Shown here: in pieces, positions 10,395-22,148 of the stretch | How the letters are laid out: every line of letters begins with the position of its first letter | Position numbering within the stretch: position 1 is the first letter of the stretch | Assembly: GCA_034440635.1 (NCBI GenBank) | Contig: JAOTON010002229.1 | Location: 744,001-808,000, forward strand | Direction: 5' to 3' | DNA length: 64,000 bases | Source: Lepas anatifera | Taxonomy: Eukaryota > Arthropoda > Thecostraca > Lepadidae | Notes under the pieces: generated by a model | What the model saw: only the letters and a program-made list of their open reading frames with translations | What the model was told of the DNA's origin: nothing | Database searches by the model: none | Made by a program: the position numbers and the translations under genes

Positions 10395-13300
10395 CAGGGG
10401 CAGCCAGGGGGGGCACAGGGGGCACGTGCCCCCCATCGGTCCGGGGTGCCCTTTTGTTTGCCAGGTGGTGTACCCTCTTTGGGCCGTGCCGCTCGAAATT
10501 TAGTGCCCTACGCCGTTGCGTCTAGATGGAACTAGGCTGCATTTAGCGATTTAAGCGATTGTTTGACAATTAAGTGCCTTTTTGGTCAGTTAGGGCATTC
10601 TGTCACCTTTCCAAGCACCCGGGAAGAGTATAGGCACGTAATCCCTTTCCAGATAATGCCTCATCGTCTCCAAGCTCATCTGGTGCCCCTTGGAGCTGAT
10701 CATGTGCCCTCTGAGCTGATCTGATGCCTGCGTAGTCAATCTGGTGCCCCCCTGAGATAATAAGTGTGCCTTCTGAACCTATATAATACTCTCTGAGTTA
10801 GTTTGATGCCTCCGAGCTTGCCTGGTGTCCTTTTAGCTGTTCTAGTGCCCCTTGAGCTGATCTGGGCCCCCTGAGCTTATTTAATGCCTCCCGGAGTTGA
10901 TCTACTGTCCAGGGGTGCAGCCAGGGGGCACATGGGGCGCGTGCCTCCATCACTGCCGGGGTGCCCTTTTGATTGTCAGGTGGTGTACCCAGTTTGGGCC
11001 GTGCCGCTCGAAATTTAGTGCCCTACGCCGTTGAACCTAGATGTAACTGGACTGCATGTAGCGATTGAAACTATTTTTGGGCAACTTAATACCTTTTTTC
11101 GGTCAGCTAGGGCATTCTGTCGCCTTTCCAAGCGCCCGGGAAGAGTATGGGCACCTAGTATGTGTTCACCTAATTCCTCATCGTCGCCAATAATCGTACG
11201 GGTGAAGCTAATATGGTGCTCCTTGAGCTCATCTCGTGGCCTCTCAGCTGGTATTGGCCCCTTGAGCTGATTAATTGCCTTCTAAGCTGATCTGGTGCCC
11301 CTGAGTCAATCGAGTGCCCCACTGATCAAATGATTGTGCCTCCTGAACCTATATAATGCCCTCTGAGTTAGTCTAATGCCTCAGAGCTTGCTTGGTGCCC
11401 TAATAGCTGATTTAGTGCCCCTTGAGCTGATTCGGGCCCCCGAGCTGATCTCATGCCTCCCAAAGTTGATTCTGTCTCCTAAGTCAATATGGTGCCTCTT
11501 CAGCTGGTTAGGTGCCCCCTCAGCTGATTATTAATGTCTCCTTAGATAGCCTGGCGCCCCCTGAGCTGGTTTTGTGGGCCCTGAGCCCACCTTGTGTCCC
11601 CTGAGCTGTTATGTTGCTCCCTGAGCTGATTTAGGCTCATGCCATAGTCTGGGGGCTGGGAGCTGATCTGGCCCCCGAGCAGATCGATCTGGTGCCACCT
11701 GAGCTGCACTAATGCCCCTGAGTCGATCTTGTGCCTCCTGAGCCCATCTGATGCCCTCTGAGCTAGTTTGGTGCCCCCTGAGCTAATCTGGTGCCCTTTA
11801 AGCGGATCTGGGCCTCCTCACGTGATTTCATGAGTAGCTCTAAAGCTCTGAGCTGAGCTGGGCGCACAGGGGCTGGTGAGGGCCCCTGAGATGGTATGGG
11901 GCTCCTGAGCTGATTAAGTGCCTCCTGACTTGATCTGGTATTCCCGAGCTGATCTGGGCCCCGAGTTGGTCGGGGACCACTTATCTGATTGTTTGTCACC
12001 GAGGCTGATCTGGTGCCCTATGGGCCGATCTGGTGTTCCCTGAGCAGCTCTGGGGCTTTTGAACTGCTTGGGCCCCGAGCTGGTGGAGGATTCCTGAGCT
12101 GATTTAGTGGCCATGACTTGATCTTGCCCCCTGACCTGACTTGAGGTTCCTGAACTCATCTGGGGCCTCTAGAGCTGATCTGGGGCCCAAGAGCGGATCT
12201 AGGTTCTGAGGGTACCCTGAGCTGGTGTGGGCGCTGAGCTTGTGAGAGCCCTTTAAGTTGGCTTGAGGCCCCCTGAGGTAATCTGGCGCCTTAAACTGTT
12301 CTGGGGCTTCTTGAACTGGTTTAAAGCCCTATGAGCCTATCTGTGGCCCATTGAGCTAGTCTGATGACCTCATCTCTGGGACCAATGAGCTAGTCTAGTC
12401 CCTGGGTGAAGCATGAGCTGCTCTGTGGCCCTGATCTACATCAGGGGCCCCTGAAGTGGTCTTGAATAGACAGATTATAAGAACACAAGGCCAACTCCCA
12501 TCATCTCGGGGCGGGGTCACTGAGCTAGTCTAGTCCCTGGAGGCACAACAGGCGGATGGGGGAAGCTGCTCTGGAGGCCTCTGATTCACACTTGGGGGCC
12601 CCAGAGCTGGTCTTGAATAGATGGGGAATAAGAACACGATGGAAACTCCCCTTGTAAACTAGGCAACCCTGGTTATATAAATTGCTTATTATACTGCTGG
12701 ATTCTGGGAAGGGATGATAAAAAGGCATGTGCCCCTAAGCCCAGAGCATAGTCCCCTAAACCAGGATTTCTACTAATTAATTTAAATGAAGAACTAGTTT
12801 TCACAATTTTTAGCCCTGTCCCACCATCCCCGTCCAAACCACCGACCTGTTCATCTTTTCTTTACTCTTAACTGGCACCGATCCTTGCTAATATGGAACT
12901 CAATAAATGCGTTCAAAAGGTATCTCCCAAATTATTCCGGCAGGAAAAATTTTATTCTTCCAAAGTCACTATGCCGCTCCTCGTCCCACGGCGACTGTGG
13001 GAGGCGAGGAACTTAATCCGCATTCAACCAGGGCTCACTCGTCACGAAAAAACCAGCTGGTATAACAAATGAATTTTCGACTCTAAAATTTCTTAACTGG
13101 CACATGTTAACAGATATCACAGGCTGCGCTGATTTCTCTGATGTTAAGTACTTGTATGAGTTGGCCTATTTCCCCTTAAATCTATCTAAAACAGTCGTGT
13201 TTTGGCTAGTTCCGTGACATTTTGGTGATATTTTTTTGGTTTTAATCGAGTTTTCCTTCTCCGTAATGCTTGATTTGCATTTTTATTAAAACCAAGATCC

Positions 13301-13424
13301 CCCAAAAATGATATAAACAAAGATATAGTACGTTTTGTAGGTTGCATTAAAAAGTGCCCTTTTTCTCCTGGGGTGCCCCTCAAAGTTGGTGTGCCCCCAT
13401 ACCAAAGCTCTGGCTGCGCTCCTG
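10395..13424 (-). mobile_element. Large hAT-like element with ~20-bp repeat array (copy A)
   Basis: Ends are CAGGGGCAGCCAG and CTGGCTGCGCTCCTG, the inverse of the CAGGGGCGCAGCCAG termini of copies at 23300-26905 and 44902-48860, to which it runs in reverse orientation. The middle (about 10650-12450) is an array of degenerate ~20-bp units such as TGAGCTGATCTGGTGCCCCC. The end near 13400 carries the shared segment GGCACACC-AACTTTGAGGGGC. A terminal module repeats internally near 10910-11040 (CCAGGGGTGCAGCCAG). Flanking 8-mers CGCCCCCG and CCGCCCCT match weakly. No transposase frame is seen; the long frames within are artefacts of the array. Confidence 0.75.
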
Positions 13425-13481
13425 CCGCCCCTAGTCCATAACTTTCACACCGAGTCCTCGCTGCCGCCCTCGCTTATCACT

Positions 13482-13502
13482 TGTATGTATGTATGTATGT
13501 AT
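13482..13502. repeat. (TATG)n microsatellite
   Basis: Five consecutive TATG/GTAT units just right of the large hAT-like element. Confidence 0.9.
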
Positions 13503-14417
13503 TTCAAGGATCACCAACAGGCATGAGCACCCACTGACAGGTGAAGTCAAAAGGTTTAAAACAATAAACATCAATACAGAAACAGGCACAGCCGATCGTC
13601 ATTATCTCCTGTCACGTAAGTATAAAACAACGCGTTTCTTGAATTCGGTCAGATTTTGATACCACACATCTACATCGCGGTTTGCATTTAAGAAGGCGTT
13701 GCACGCCTTCGGTATTCGGCAAAATAAGCCGTTCCGGACGGTATTTATCCGGGCGTACATCACATGAAATGTAGCTCTGGTGCGGAGCTGCCGGGTGGGC
13801 ACAGCCAGTGGGAGCTTAGAAAGCAGGAATGGAGAGCAGGAATGGAGAGAAAGCAAGAATGGAGACTTCCACTCTGATTCGCGCCACTCCTACTTCATGG
13901 CTATTGTCCCTGGCTCATCACTGCCGCCATCGACTTATGACTTTGCCCTGTTTTTTGCCGTCCCGGCCAATCACTGTTGCCCCCAGCTTATCACTTCCAT
14001 CCTAATGTGTACTGTTCTTAGTCCATAACTACCGCCCTGGGCTCATCACTGCAGCACTGATTCTTACCGCCCGTGTTACCGTGTTAGGCTGAAAAAATAA
14101 AGGACGCTTGGGCAAAAATAAAGGGCATGCACAGGTACAGTGGAATTGCCATCTTTATTAATATTTACACGCGCTGTTTATCGGCGTTTTGCTCTCCTTT
14201 CACGTAGTTTTAGTTTAAAGTCCTTCGCTTTCATTTTAATTTCCATCCACTCCGTTATTCCGAAGTTAGAATCTAACCCCACAAAACTGATATGCTCCAA
14301 TCGTGGACAGATTTACAACTCAGATTGGATTCTTTTAAGACGTGTATGGAGCTTTGGTATTTTGCCTAAAAAGCAAACATGTTTGGAAAAAAGCTGTTAA
14401 ATTCATGCCCAACATTC
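13503..14417. other. No gene recognised; degenerate CCGCCCT-rich sequence
   Basis: Contains scattered short similarities to (C)TCATCACTGCCGCCCTG around 13450 and 13900-14070, perhaps an eroded tandem repeat. Frames here (such as 13780-14028) show no recognisable protein. Confidence 0.4.
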
Positions 14418-14627
14418 ACCCATTAAGGCCCGGTGGGCCATTTTTGGATGGTCGTTTCAAAAGGGCCTGTACGTATCGCTTTTCACTCTATGATCGCTGG
14501 AATCATGTTGGCATGAAGTGAAAGCCCGATAGTTGCTGTTAAACCGAAAAAAATGCTGCGTTGCACCGCAAGATTCAAAATTTTAGGGTCTTAAATTTGG
14601 CCGTTTTTACCATTCCTGACCTTAGAC

Positions 14628-14821
14628 CATGGGGCCGAAAGCGGGGGGGACGGGGGATGCGCCCCCCCGTTGGCCAACCAGGGGGAGACGTCCCCCCCCC
14701 AAATTTTTTGGGTCAATCGTCATAAATGCTGTCAGGTAACGAATATGCTCAAAATTCGCCTCCCTGGTCAGCACCAGCCCGGGTCCGTCCCCCCTGCGAA
14801 GATTTTGTGGCGGCGCCCCTG
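14628..14821. mobile_element. 194-bp hAT-like MITE, perfect 8-bp target duplication
   Basis: Both flanks read CCTTAGAC (14620-14627 and 14822-14829). The element starts CATGGGGCCG and ends GGCGGCGCCCCTG, weakly inverted. It is inserted inside the piggyBac-type element. Confidence 0.75.
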
Positions 14822-15353
14822 CCTTAGACTACTAATTTGCATATCAAGGAAAAATGAGGGCAGCTGTGAATATGATAATACCAAAAATGCAAGAGAACTT
14901 ATGGAACAGAATGATATATATATATAATGAGTTTTCAATCGGTGTGTGTAAAGCTGGGTTGACGCCGATATTTTGAGCGACCAATTTTGGACCGCCGGGC
15001 CACAGCGTCAAGTGCAAGTCGAGTTCGTTGCCGCGGAAACGCTGCGCGTGGCGGCATTGTTGTGGCATTGTTGTGCCGTAAACCTTGGCTGTGAACAGCG
15101 GCTGTCGTGGATTCAGACCAGTAGCAGGGCGGCCAAATCACGTGACATCAAAACAATTTCAGGCCAGCTGATGACAAATTTGCCGATTCAGGAGATACCC
15201 GAAATAGCGTGTGTTATAAAAACGACTGAGGCAACGGAGCCCAAAATCACACAAACATGGTTTTTGAAGAAAAAAATCGAGGGGCAAAGCGGTGGCAATG
15301 GAGGGCTGGGGGAGGGGGAATTGCCCAGTTCCCCGCCCCGGGCCACCTTAGGA

Positions 15354-15499
15354 CAGGGGCGGATGCAGGCCGACGGTTGGGGGGCAACGGGAAAAAATCG
15401 TGAAACATGGTTTTTTTAAGGAAATCGGTAAAAATCTGCAAAAATCAGGGGCTTTGGGGGCGACTGCCCCGTTGCCCCCCCCACATGGATCCGCCAGTG
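15354..15499. mobile_element. 146-bp hAT-like MITE
   Basis: The left end CAGGGGCGGATGCAGG and right end CATGGATCCGCCAGTG are inverted relatives. Flanks are CCTTAGGA and CCTTAGGG, 7 of 8 matching. It sits inside the piggyBac-type element, in G-rich sequence. Confidence 0.7.
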
Positions 15500-15939
15500 C
15501 CTTAGGGCAACAGAGGGCTAGAGGGGGCGTGGGGGGAGGCAGCAGAGGGTGGGGGGAAATGCGTTTTTCGTCCCCCTGGACAACGGGTCCAAGCAGTGGC
15601 GATACAAGGAAGTTGGGGAGGCTCAAGCCCCCTAGTTCCACGGGCGGATCCAGAACCGCCGATCGCGAATAGGGGGGCACCAGAGTCGGATCAAGCCCGA
15701 AGCTTGGGGGCAATGGAGCCTAAAATCGTGACAAATATGATTTTTTAAGAAAATCTAGGGGAAAAGCGGTGGCAACGGAGGGTGGGGGTGCCCCGTTTGT
15801 CTCCCCGGGGGAGCCACTTGGCCCTGGGGGCGCCAAATCCTGTCGCGGGCGCCGATTTTCGCATCCTGAGGGGGAAGCGAAAGTTTGGTCTTTGGTTCCG
15901 AAAAAATCCTGGCATTTCCCGGGACGTCTCCAACACGGT

Positions 15940-16150
15940 CAACATCTGATAACTGTGACCTCGTTTGACCTTGAAGATATTGACCAAGGTCAATGAAACT
16001 TGGTAAAAATGTAAAACGCTCGGCCACCACTAACCCTCAAACGCACGTTTTTTTAACTTTCTTGGTTTCCGAGACCTTATGGGGGCCTACCAGGCCCCCT
16101 CCAGTGCGCATAAGTTTCAGACTCCCTCCAGTGCGCATGTTCAACGTTTC
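15940..16150. repeat. Dispersed repeat shared with 54150-54360
   Basis: Both places read TGACC(T/C)(C/T)GTTTGACCTTGAAG followed by ATAT, then about 100 bp later GGGGCCTACSAGG with CCCCTCCAGTGC, and a second CTCCAGTGC before a CAAC/TAAC end. Same orientation in both. The end of some unidentified repeat. Confidence 0.65.
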
Positions 16151-16445
16151 GCATATATCTGTCACTGTCTCTGCGGACGAATGGAATATCACGTGCCTTG
16201 AACGCCTTGAAATATGCGAACTGTGACGTTCGGTACAAGCGCGTTGAAATTCAATGAAATAATACTTTTCAAAAACATTGTATTTACTGAGTGGAGGCTA
16301 CGAGGAGCTCTCATTCAGCACGCAGCACAACATACAGAAAATCGCATACTCTACTTCATTCGTCAACGGCTTCTGATGCAAAACTAGCGATCCCTTGAAT
16401 TGCACCTACATGCCATCAAAGCTAACTATCCAAACTATCCAAACT

Positions 16446-17206
16446 GCTTGACGAGCTGAAAGGACATGGTCTGGGCGCCAGCACGGTTAGTAGAGACACT
16501 GGCGCCAGTGGGACTGTTCGTGAGAACAGGCTGGACAAGTGCCCTGTCACGCCTCTGAAGGATATGACAAGGGGAAAACGCGGAGCCTACGAGCAGCACT
16601 TCGACACGACTTCAGAAGTCCTTCTGGTGCGCCGGAAAGACAATAAAGTGGTGAACGTGATGACCAACTTCGACACGGCTGTACCCGTGACCACGACGAA
16701 GCGCTATGACTGAGGCGTGAAGGGACGGGTGGATGTGCCACTGCCCAACCTGCTAAAGACGTACAACGCTGGCATGGGAGGCGTAGACCTCCATGACAGG
16801 TTGCCGGGCAAGTACGAGATCTCGATTAGAGGAAAGAAGTGGTACTGGTGTCTGATCACGAGAGCTCTCGACATGGCGGTAGTCAACAGCTGGTTACTTC
16901 ACCGCTCTGCAGTTGCCCGACAACAGCAACTGACGCTGCTTCAGTTTCGCCGGGACATCGTCACTCATGGCGGCTGCCGGTGCCAACAACGGAGCTGTGG
17001 AGAAGCCGATTAGCTTCAAGCGCACGCACGCCACTTGGATTCCTAGAAGCCTCCGGTACCACATCGTGGGTCACCTGCCTGGTGTCCTAAGCTCCCGCCG
17101 TCGCTGTCAACGGGAGAGCTGCAAACGGAGGTCTTCCAAGAAGTGCGTCAAGTGTGATGTGCCTCTGTGCCTGCCCTGCTTTGCAGCGTATCATCAGAGC
17201 GTGTAA
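16446..17206 (+). pseudogene. piggyBac-type transposase remnant (C-terminal half, broken)
   Basis: This would have been a DDE-type (DDE_Tnp_1_7) transposase that cuts at TTAA. The reading runs from LKGHGLGASTVSRDTG through GTVRENRLDKCPV and MTRGKRGAYEQHF, reaching an in-frame TGA just after KRYD at about 16714. It resumes with the diagnostic YNAGMGGVDLHDR (about 16763-16800) and KYEISIRGKKWYWCLITRAL, then shifts frame near 16960. The second frame ends with a cysteine-rich tail (CQRESCKRRSSKKCVKC then CLPCFAAYH, about 17105-17200), matching the zinc-binding C-terminus typical of piggyBac transposases. One stop and one frameshift, plus loss of the N-terminal half, make it inactive. What is seen: motifs and breaks. 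What is inferred: that it once belonged to the 14418-17947 element. Confidence 0.85.
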
Positions 17207-18190
17207 GCGGGCCAGCTGGAATATGTTTTGAGGCGAGGAGAGTGATTGGCTGTTCAGGCTTTCTGCTACTCGAAATATATATCAAGACCTCATAAAGTGT
17301 TGCTATCCTTTGCCTAGTTCGCAGCCCAGTAATAGAGTGTCAGCATTCAGCAATGCTTCTTTGTTGCATATTCGTGCAAAACTAGTTTATGGATTTTGAC
17401 ACATGTAGCCTGCAATACACATTACTGCCAGTTGGCTGAATTTGCAATGGCTGGGCAGATATCAATACTGTTCTTGCTATTTAAGGTGGCAATTTAAAGA
17501 ACAAATAACATGAAATTGTCCCGCAGTCACAGTTCTGTAGTTAGATTTTTTCATGGCCGAGAGGGAGGGTAACTGACGGTACCAGCGTTCATAAGTATAC
17601 AATCACTATGCCGCAACCACTCGAAACTTTCCTGGTCATGCAGTGTGACCGTCCAAGCATATCCTTACAACTACGCCATTGAGCAAATTAAAACGGTCAT
17701 AAATCTGGCACATACGCCATTTGGAAACGTGACGCCTGCCCTTCGGCTACGCGGCCGTCCGGTCAGTCGGCGGCTGCGCGTAGGGTCATCGCTGGGGCCG
17801 GCGGGCCATTTTTGAACGCATCTGTATTTCAAAAACTGTAAAGGCCAAGATTCTGACATTTTCAGGATTTCTTATTGCCGTTATCGGAAGACTGCAAAAT
17901 ATTACGGAAAAAATTCCAACGTGAACTTGGTCCGGGCCTTAATGGGTTGTCATATGCGGAAACACATGTGTAGCAACTGTGCAGGGATGGCCAGAGGCAC
18001 AAAGATCCACGCGCCAAGCCACGTGCCGACCACCCCCGCCAGCAGCCGACTGCTCCAGTCGATACACGTGTTACCCATCCGGCGTCACCTCCCTCCGGTA
18101 CTATTTAAACCGAGATTCGTCTTTGTTGAATACATTCTGCCTCCAAACGCCGGAGAGTCTCCAGCTCCTGATCACATATAACAGGGTTAA

Positions 18191-18638
18191 AGGCAATGTG
18201 GCACCTTAATAAGGTGATTTTAATTTAGATCGCGAAGTTGTAAAGCATGCCCGAAAACCTGGTGCTTAATATAGGTAATTTGTTTTGAAACTCAAATTTC
18301 CGTGGAGAAAAACTAAAAGCCTACCTGAAATGTATCCCAAATGCACCCCAGCCAGGCGACCACAGTTGTCAGCTGTTGGTGTGATGACAGCGCTGACGTC
18401 ACGGTGGGTAATCAGCCACTTAAAGTCATTGAAGCCTGTTGAATATGGTAGTAGTTTCCAGATAATGACGTCATCCACAGGCAGTTTTATTTGTCACACT
18501 AAAGGATCATTTTAAAAATCGAAATATTGAGCTTATTGTAAATTTGTCGGGGAAATCATGGACGTTTTCAGGATTTTCGGCTAAAAATACCCCTAGTTAC
18601 ACTAAATTCCTGGATTAGACCAAGGTGCCTCATTCCCT
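18191..18638. mobile_element. TTAA-flanked MITE family M, copy 1
   Basis: Flanked by TTAA (18187-18190 and 18639-18642). It starts AGGCAATGTGGCACCTT and ends AAGGTGCCTCATTCCCT, inverted copies with few changes. It aligns end to end with 30989-34232 (interrupted) and 57913-58338. The shared internal landmarks are AAGTTGTAAAGC, GTGTGA(T/C)GAC and TGACGTCATCCAC. No coding frame. TTAA flanks suggest piggyBac-type mobilisation. Confidence 0.85.
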
Positions 18639-18642
18639 TTAA

Positions 18643-19865
18643 AATAGAATGTCCCTGTGCTATAAAAGGCAAAAAAGCGAAACAGATTTGGTTCAATGAG
18701 GGGATGCCACCCCCGCAACGCCGCTGCCCCTATGAGGTACCGCACCCCCCCCAAACCGGCTGAGCATCCCCCATAGATTTTAGGAAAATTTACCCTTGAT
18801 CGCAGGGGCCCTTTTCGACCGGTCCCCCAGCGAAATCCCGGTTACGTCCCCGGAATAACGTGGTTTTATTCCCCACGGCTGGAAACCGCCTTCCATGTCC
18901 GATCTGACCCCGTGGTGATGATCCTTTTACACCCACGTCAATATTCTCTGTAATTGGGCAAGTGTGCCTCTCGGTAGTGGCCCGGATAAAATAAAACAAA
19001 TAAAATAAGAAGGGAGGGTCCGCCGACCCCCCTCCTCTCCCCTTGGCTACGCCACTGGAATCGGCGTGTGGCGTGGAAAGCCTCAAAACAACGTCTTGAG
19101 CGATTTAAAATCGGAAATGCGACTACTCATTTGTTTTTCTCCTCACGCGCGGCGGCACTTGAATGGGCGGTGCCAGCTACAAATTATAAGGAGCATGGTG
19201 CGGGATTAGGCCGCAGCACAGCACGAATATCCGTTGCTTTCTCATGGGCACAATTATTATATTTTTAAACACAAAGCCCAGTGTTGTCTGATGACTCCAT
19301 TCATTTAAACGCGTGCTTGGCATCCAATGAAGAAAGCAGCAAAGCTGAAGGATACATTCAGATAAGCAGCCTGCCCGCGCAGCCCCGCCGTTTTTCCGCT
19401 ATCCTTGAAAAACCTTATGGAGACCATCGGTGTTCCTTTTGGACGGGCGAGGGTTAAGCACAAGCTACGTTTCCCAGATATTAGCAATGATTTCGCTTCC
19501 CTTGTAAACTAGTTTGAATAGATGCACAGCTACCACATGTTACCTTTTTGAACCTGCTTTACTACGTATAGCAGTTATGAACAGTTCTGATCTACATATG
19601 TACAGCCTCAACAAATTCAGGAAGACATTACAGCATGCACCGTGCATTTTCGATAAGAAGTCCAGCAGTGAACTTTTTCTTTTTCTTTCTGGAAGACATG
19701 ATTAAGGAAACAACGACGAGTGTAGCTGCACTCGATGTCACTGCTTCTGAGACAACGGCGACACGGCAATAAACATTTTGGAGAACGTGCTTTTTCGGCT
19801 TTGGTCGCAAGTGGCAGTTACCAAATTTCCATGGCTATTCTGCCGTCTAAATATGACCTCATGCG
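18643..19865. other. No gene; fragments of hAT-like ends
   Basis: CTTGGCTACGCCACTG at about 19044-19059 looks like the right terminus of a CAGTGGCGTAGCC-type hAT element. I could not find its left end. The rest shows no recognisable gene. Confidence 0.4.
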
Positions 19866-20113
19866 GCATTGGCGGACGCAGGGGGGGGTATTCCGGCCAT
19901 GACCCCCTAATAGGTCTGTGGAGCACCCAAATTGCACGTCCCACCCCCCCCCCGAGGAGCGGTTTACGAGGTGACCTCCCCCATTGGAAAAACCTGGCAA
20001 AATATGTGTTATGCTGTAAAAGTCACAGCTATGATGGCAAAGGCTCGGATATCTCAGAAAAAATATTCGTGGTTACCCTTCCACGGATTGCATGGACAAT
20101 ATTTGCCCTTTAA

Positions 20114-22148
20114 CTCTCGCCCCACCGGGGTCAAGGATGGTCCCCTTAGGTTCTTTTCCGAATAACAGAAAAACTGTGAGGCGCAGCACCGTGGTTGGGA
20201 GGTTTACTTCTCAACCCATCATTTTTTCACCATCCCTGGATTTTTTAACCCCGAATCACACTAGGTCAGGTCACCAGGTAAGGTCAACCAAGGTCACCTC
20301 ACTTTAAATTTTGAGCTCCACCGTAGCTGCATTTTGCCGATCAATTTGGAAATTGCTACACTTGATGAACCCTCCAGGCTCTAAAAGAATTTCATCCAGG
20401 ATATTACGAATTTGCGACCTGAGTTCAGGTTACGAGGTGACCTCTCCCATAGAAAAACATGGGGTAAAGCTCCCTTATGGTCTAAAAGTCACAAAGAATG
20501 ATTGAAAATGCTCAAATTGATCAGAAAAGCATTCTTGATCACCCTCTCACGGATTCCAGGGGCAATATTTTCCCTTGACATATGTGAGGTAATCACAGAT
20601 CACCAAGGGTCAAAAACAATACTTTTACTATAAATTTTGACCTAATTAAGCTGGAGCGCTGAATCAAACGTAATCGTATATGTCTCGTCATTGGCTTTGA
20701 TTTGATATAGGAAAAGGTCACTTTGTGACCTTTCGTGACCTTAGGTCACGTTAGGTCCCGAGGAGCCCTCTGGAGGTCAAACCACTGGCGGGGGTCAACA
20801 TATTTCACATGGCGGAGAAAGCCCTGGAATTTTTCTATCAAATGTACCTTACCAGATCTCAATAACTCTAATGGCATGGAAGTTCTGCCCAAGTTTCTTA
20901 ACATGCGCCCCGCTGGGGTCCCTAGCATGACGCACCCCGCTGGGGGGGGCGTTTTTCGCCCCCCTACGTATCTCATTTCTTACGAAAGCTGGCGAAAAAT
21001 TACGGCCGGCGTTCGAAAGCCCTTGACAAGACGAACATATTTTATACAAAAATTATGTCAGGTCAATATTGAGGTCAGCATAGGTCAAAGAAGGTTCCAT
21101 AGGCTTACAACAGAGCAGTGTACGTTTCTCTCTCTAGATCTGTACTCAGTGGAGCTACAGCAAATCTTTATGCATCATTCGATTCCTCTAATCTCAGCAA
21201 ATTGAATGATGTATAATATGACCTTGCTTGGTCAAATAGTGAAAATGACCTGACCTCGAGCTAGGTCAGGGTCACAGAGTGACCTGGTATGCTCATGCTG
21301 CATATCAATCGACTCCCTGTGACAATATAAGCACAATTCAAGCAAAATGGGAACTTTATCTCAATTCAGTCAGAAGAAATTGGCAAAACAATCACTCTAT
21401 GTTCCCGTGACCTGACATGACCTTTGAGAGGTTAGATCCTGAAAAACTCATGTTTATGGCCAAGATCGTGGTAAGGATATACGGTTTGAGGATTTTCAGC
21501 TTTATCTATCCAGTATTTACTGAAAACAAGCCCATTCTATTTTTCACCATACACTTAAAATGGGGTGACCAAAAAAATGATCCCACCTTAGGTCAACAAT
21601 ATCGAAATTCCGAGATAGCAGATTTGTAGACCCTTATGATCTCATCATATTGTGAAAGTTTCAAACTGATCGGTTTGCTGATGTTACCTAGGCGCCGCTT
21701 CACACTCGTGATTTTAGGTTTTGATGTAGGGTCACTTGACCTTGAATAGCTCCTTGACCTGACATGACCTTACCTAAAGAATTTGGTCAGGTGTGTAAAA
21801 TTGATCAGGGATAAGGTACCGTGAGTTTTGTTGTTCTGCGTTTCTTCGTTTTTGCGTTATTTGAGGAAAACCAGGAGGTGGGGGCGAAATTCTCCCCCTC
21901 CCCAGCGGGGCGCGTGTTAAGCATTGCTTATTTTAGTGCAAATAGCCTATCGTGACCCAACTCAACTTCTGAAAGTCAAACCATTGACCTGAACGTTTTA
22001 ACATTTTCGGTAAAACCATGCTGAAATTACACGAGCCTTCCAATGCACTTCGAAGATTTCCACTAACCCCCATATTTTCGGAATTAGAGGGGCCATCGAT
22101 GGCCCCCCGTGTGGCGAAGGTGGCACCGGACACCTGCTTGGGCACGGG
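20114..22148. mobile_element. Middle family 1 copy, itself interrupted
   Basis: Flanked by TTAA at 20110-20113 and 22149-22152. Ends are CTCTCGCCCCACCGGGG and GGGCACGGG. Subtracting the family 2 insertion (20902-21916 plus one TTAA) leaves about 1016 bp, the family 1 length. The internal sequence keeps the order of AGGTCA/TGACCT boxes and the AACCACTGGCGGG segment seen in other copies. Confidence 0.85.
20902..21916. mobile_element. Family 2 TTAA element, innermost, 1015 bp
   Basis: TTAA flanks at 20898-20901 and 21917-21920. It starts CATGCGCCCCGCTGGGG and ends CCCCAGCGGGGCGCGTG, an inverted pair. The inside has many TGACCT/AGGTCA hexamers (for example near 21240-21290 and 21730-21780). A second copy, in the opposite orientation, is at 51579-53699. 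No transposase. Confidence 0.85.

Larger units (their letters stand above)
14418..17947 (+). mobile_element. Degenerate piggyBac-type transposon, 3.5 kb
   Basis: The outer ends are a perfect 16-bp inverted pair: ACCCATTAAGGCCCGG at 14418-14433 and CCGGGCCTTAATGGGT at 17932-17947. Each contains TTAA (14423-14426 and 17939-17942), so the element proper probably begins GGCCCGG next to a TTAA target. A broken piggyBac transposase lies inside on the plus strand (16446-17206), nearer the right end as expected. The left half holds smaller insertions (14628-14821 and 15354-15499) and G-rich filler, and the N-terminal part of the transposase is not visible. A second GGCGGGCCATTTTTG segment at about 17798, resembling the left subterminal region, lies inside the right end. 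Confidence 0.7.

Noticed and set aside
14973..15993. Several overlapping GC-rich frames
   Set aside because: They lie in G-rich transposon filler, are open on both strands, and are interrupted by a 146-bp MITE.
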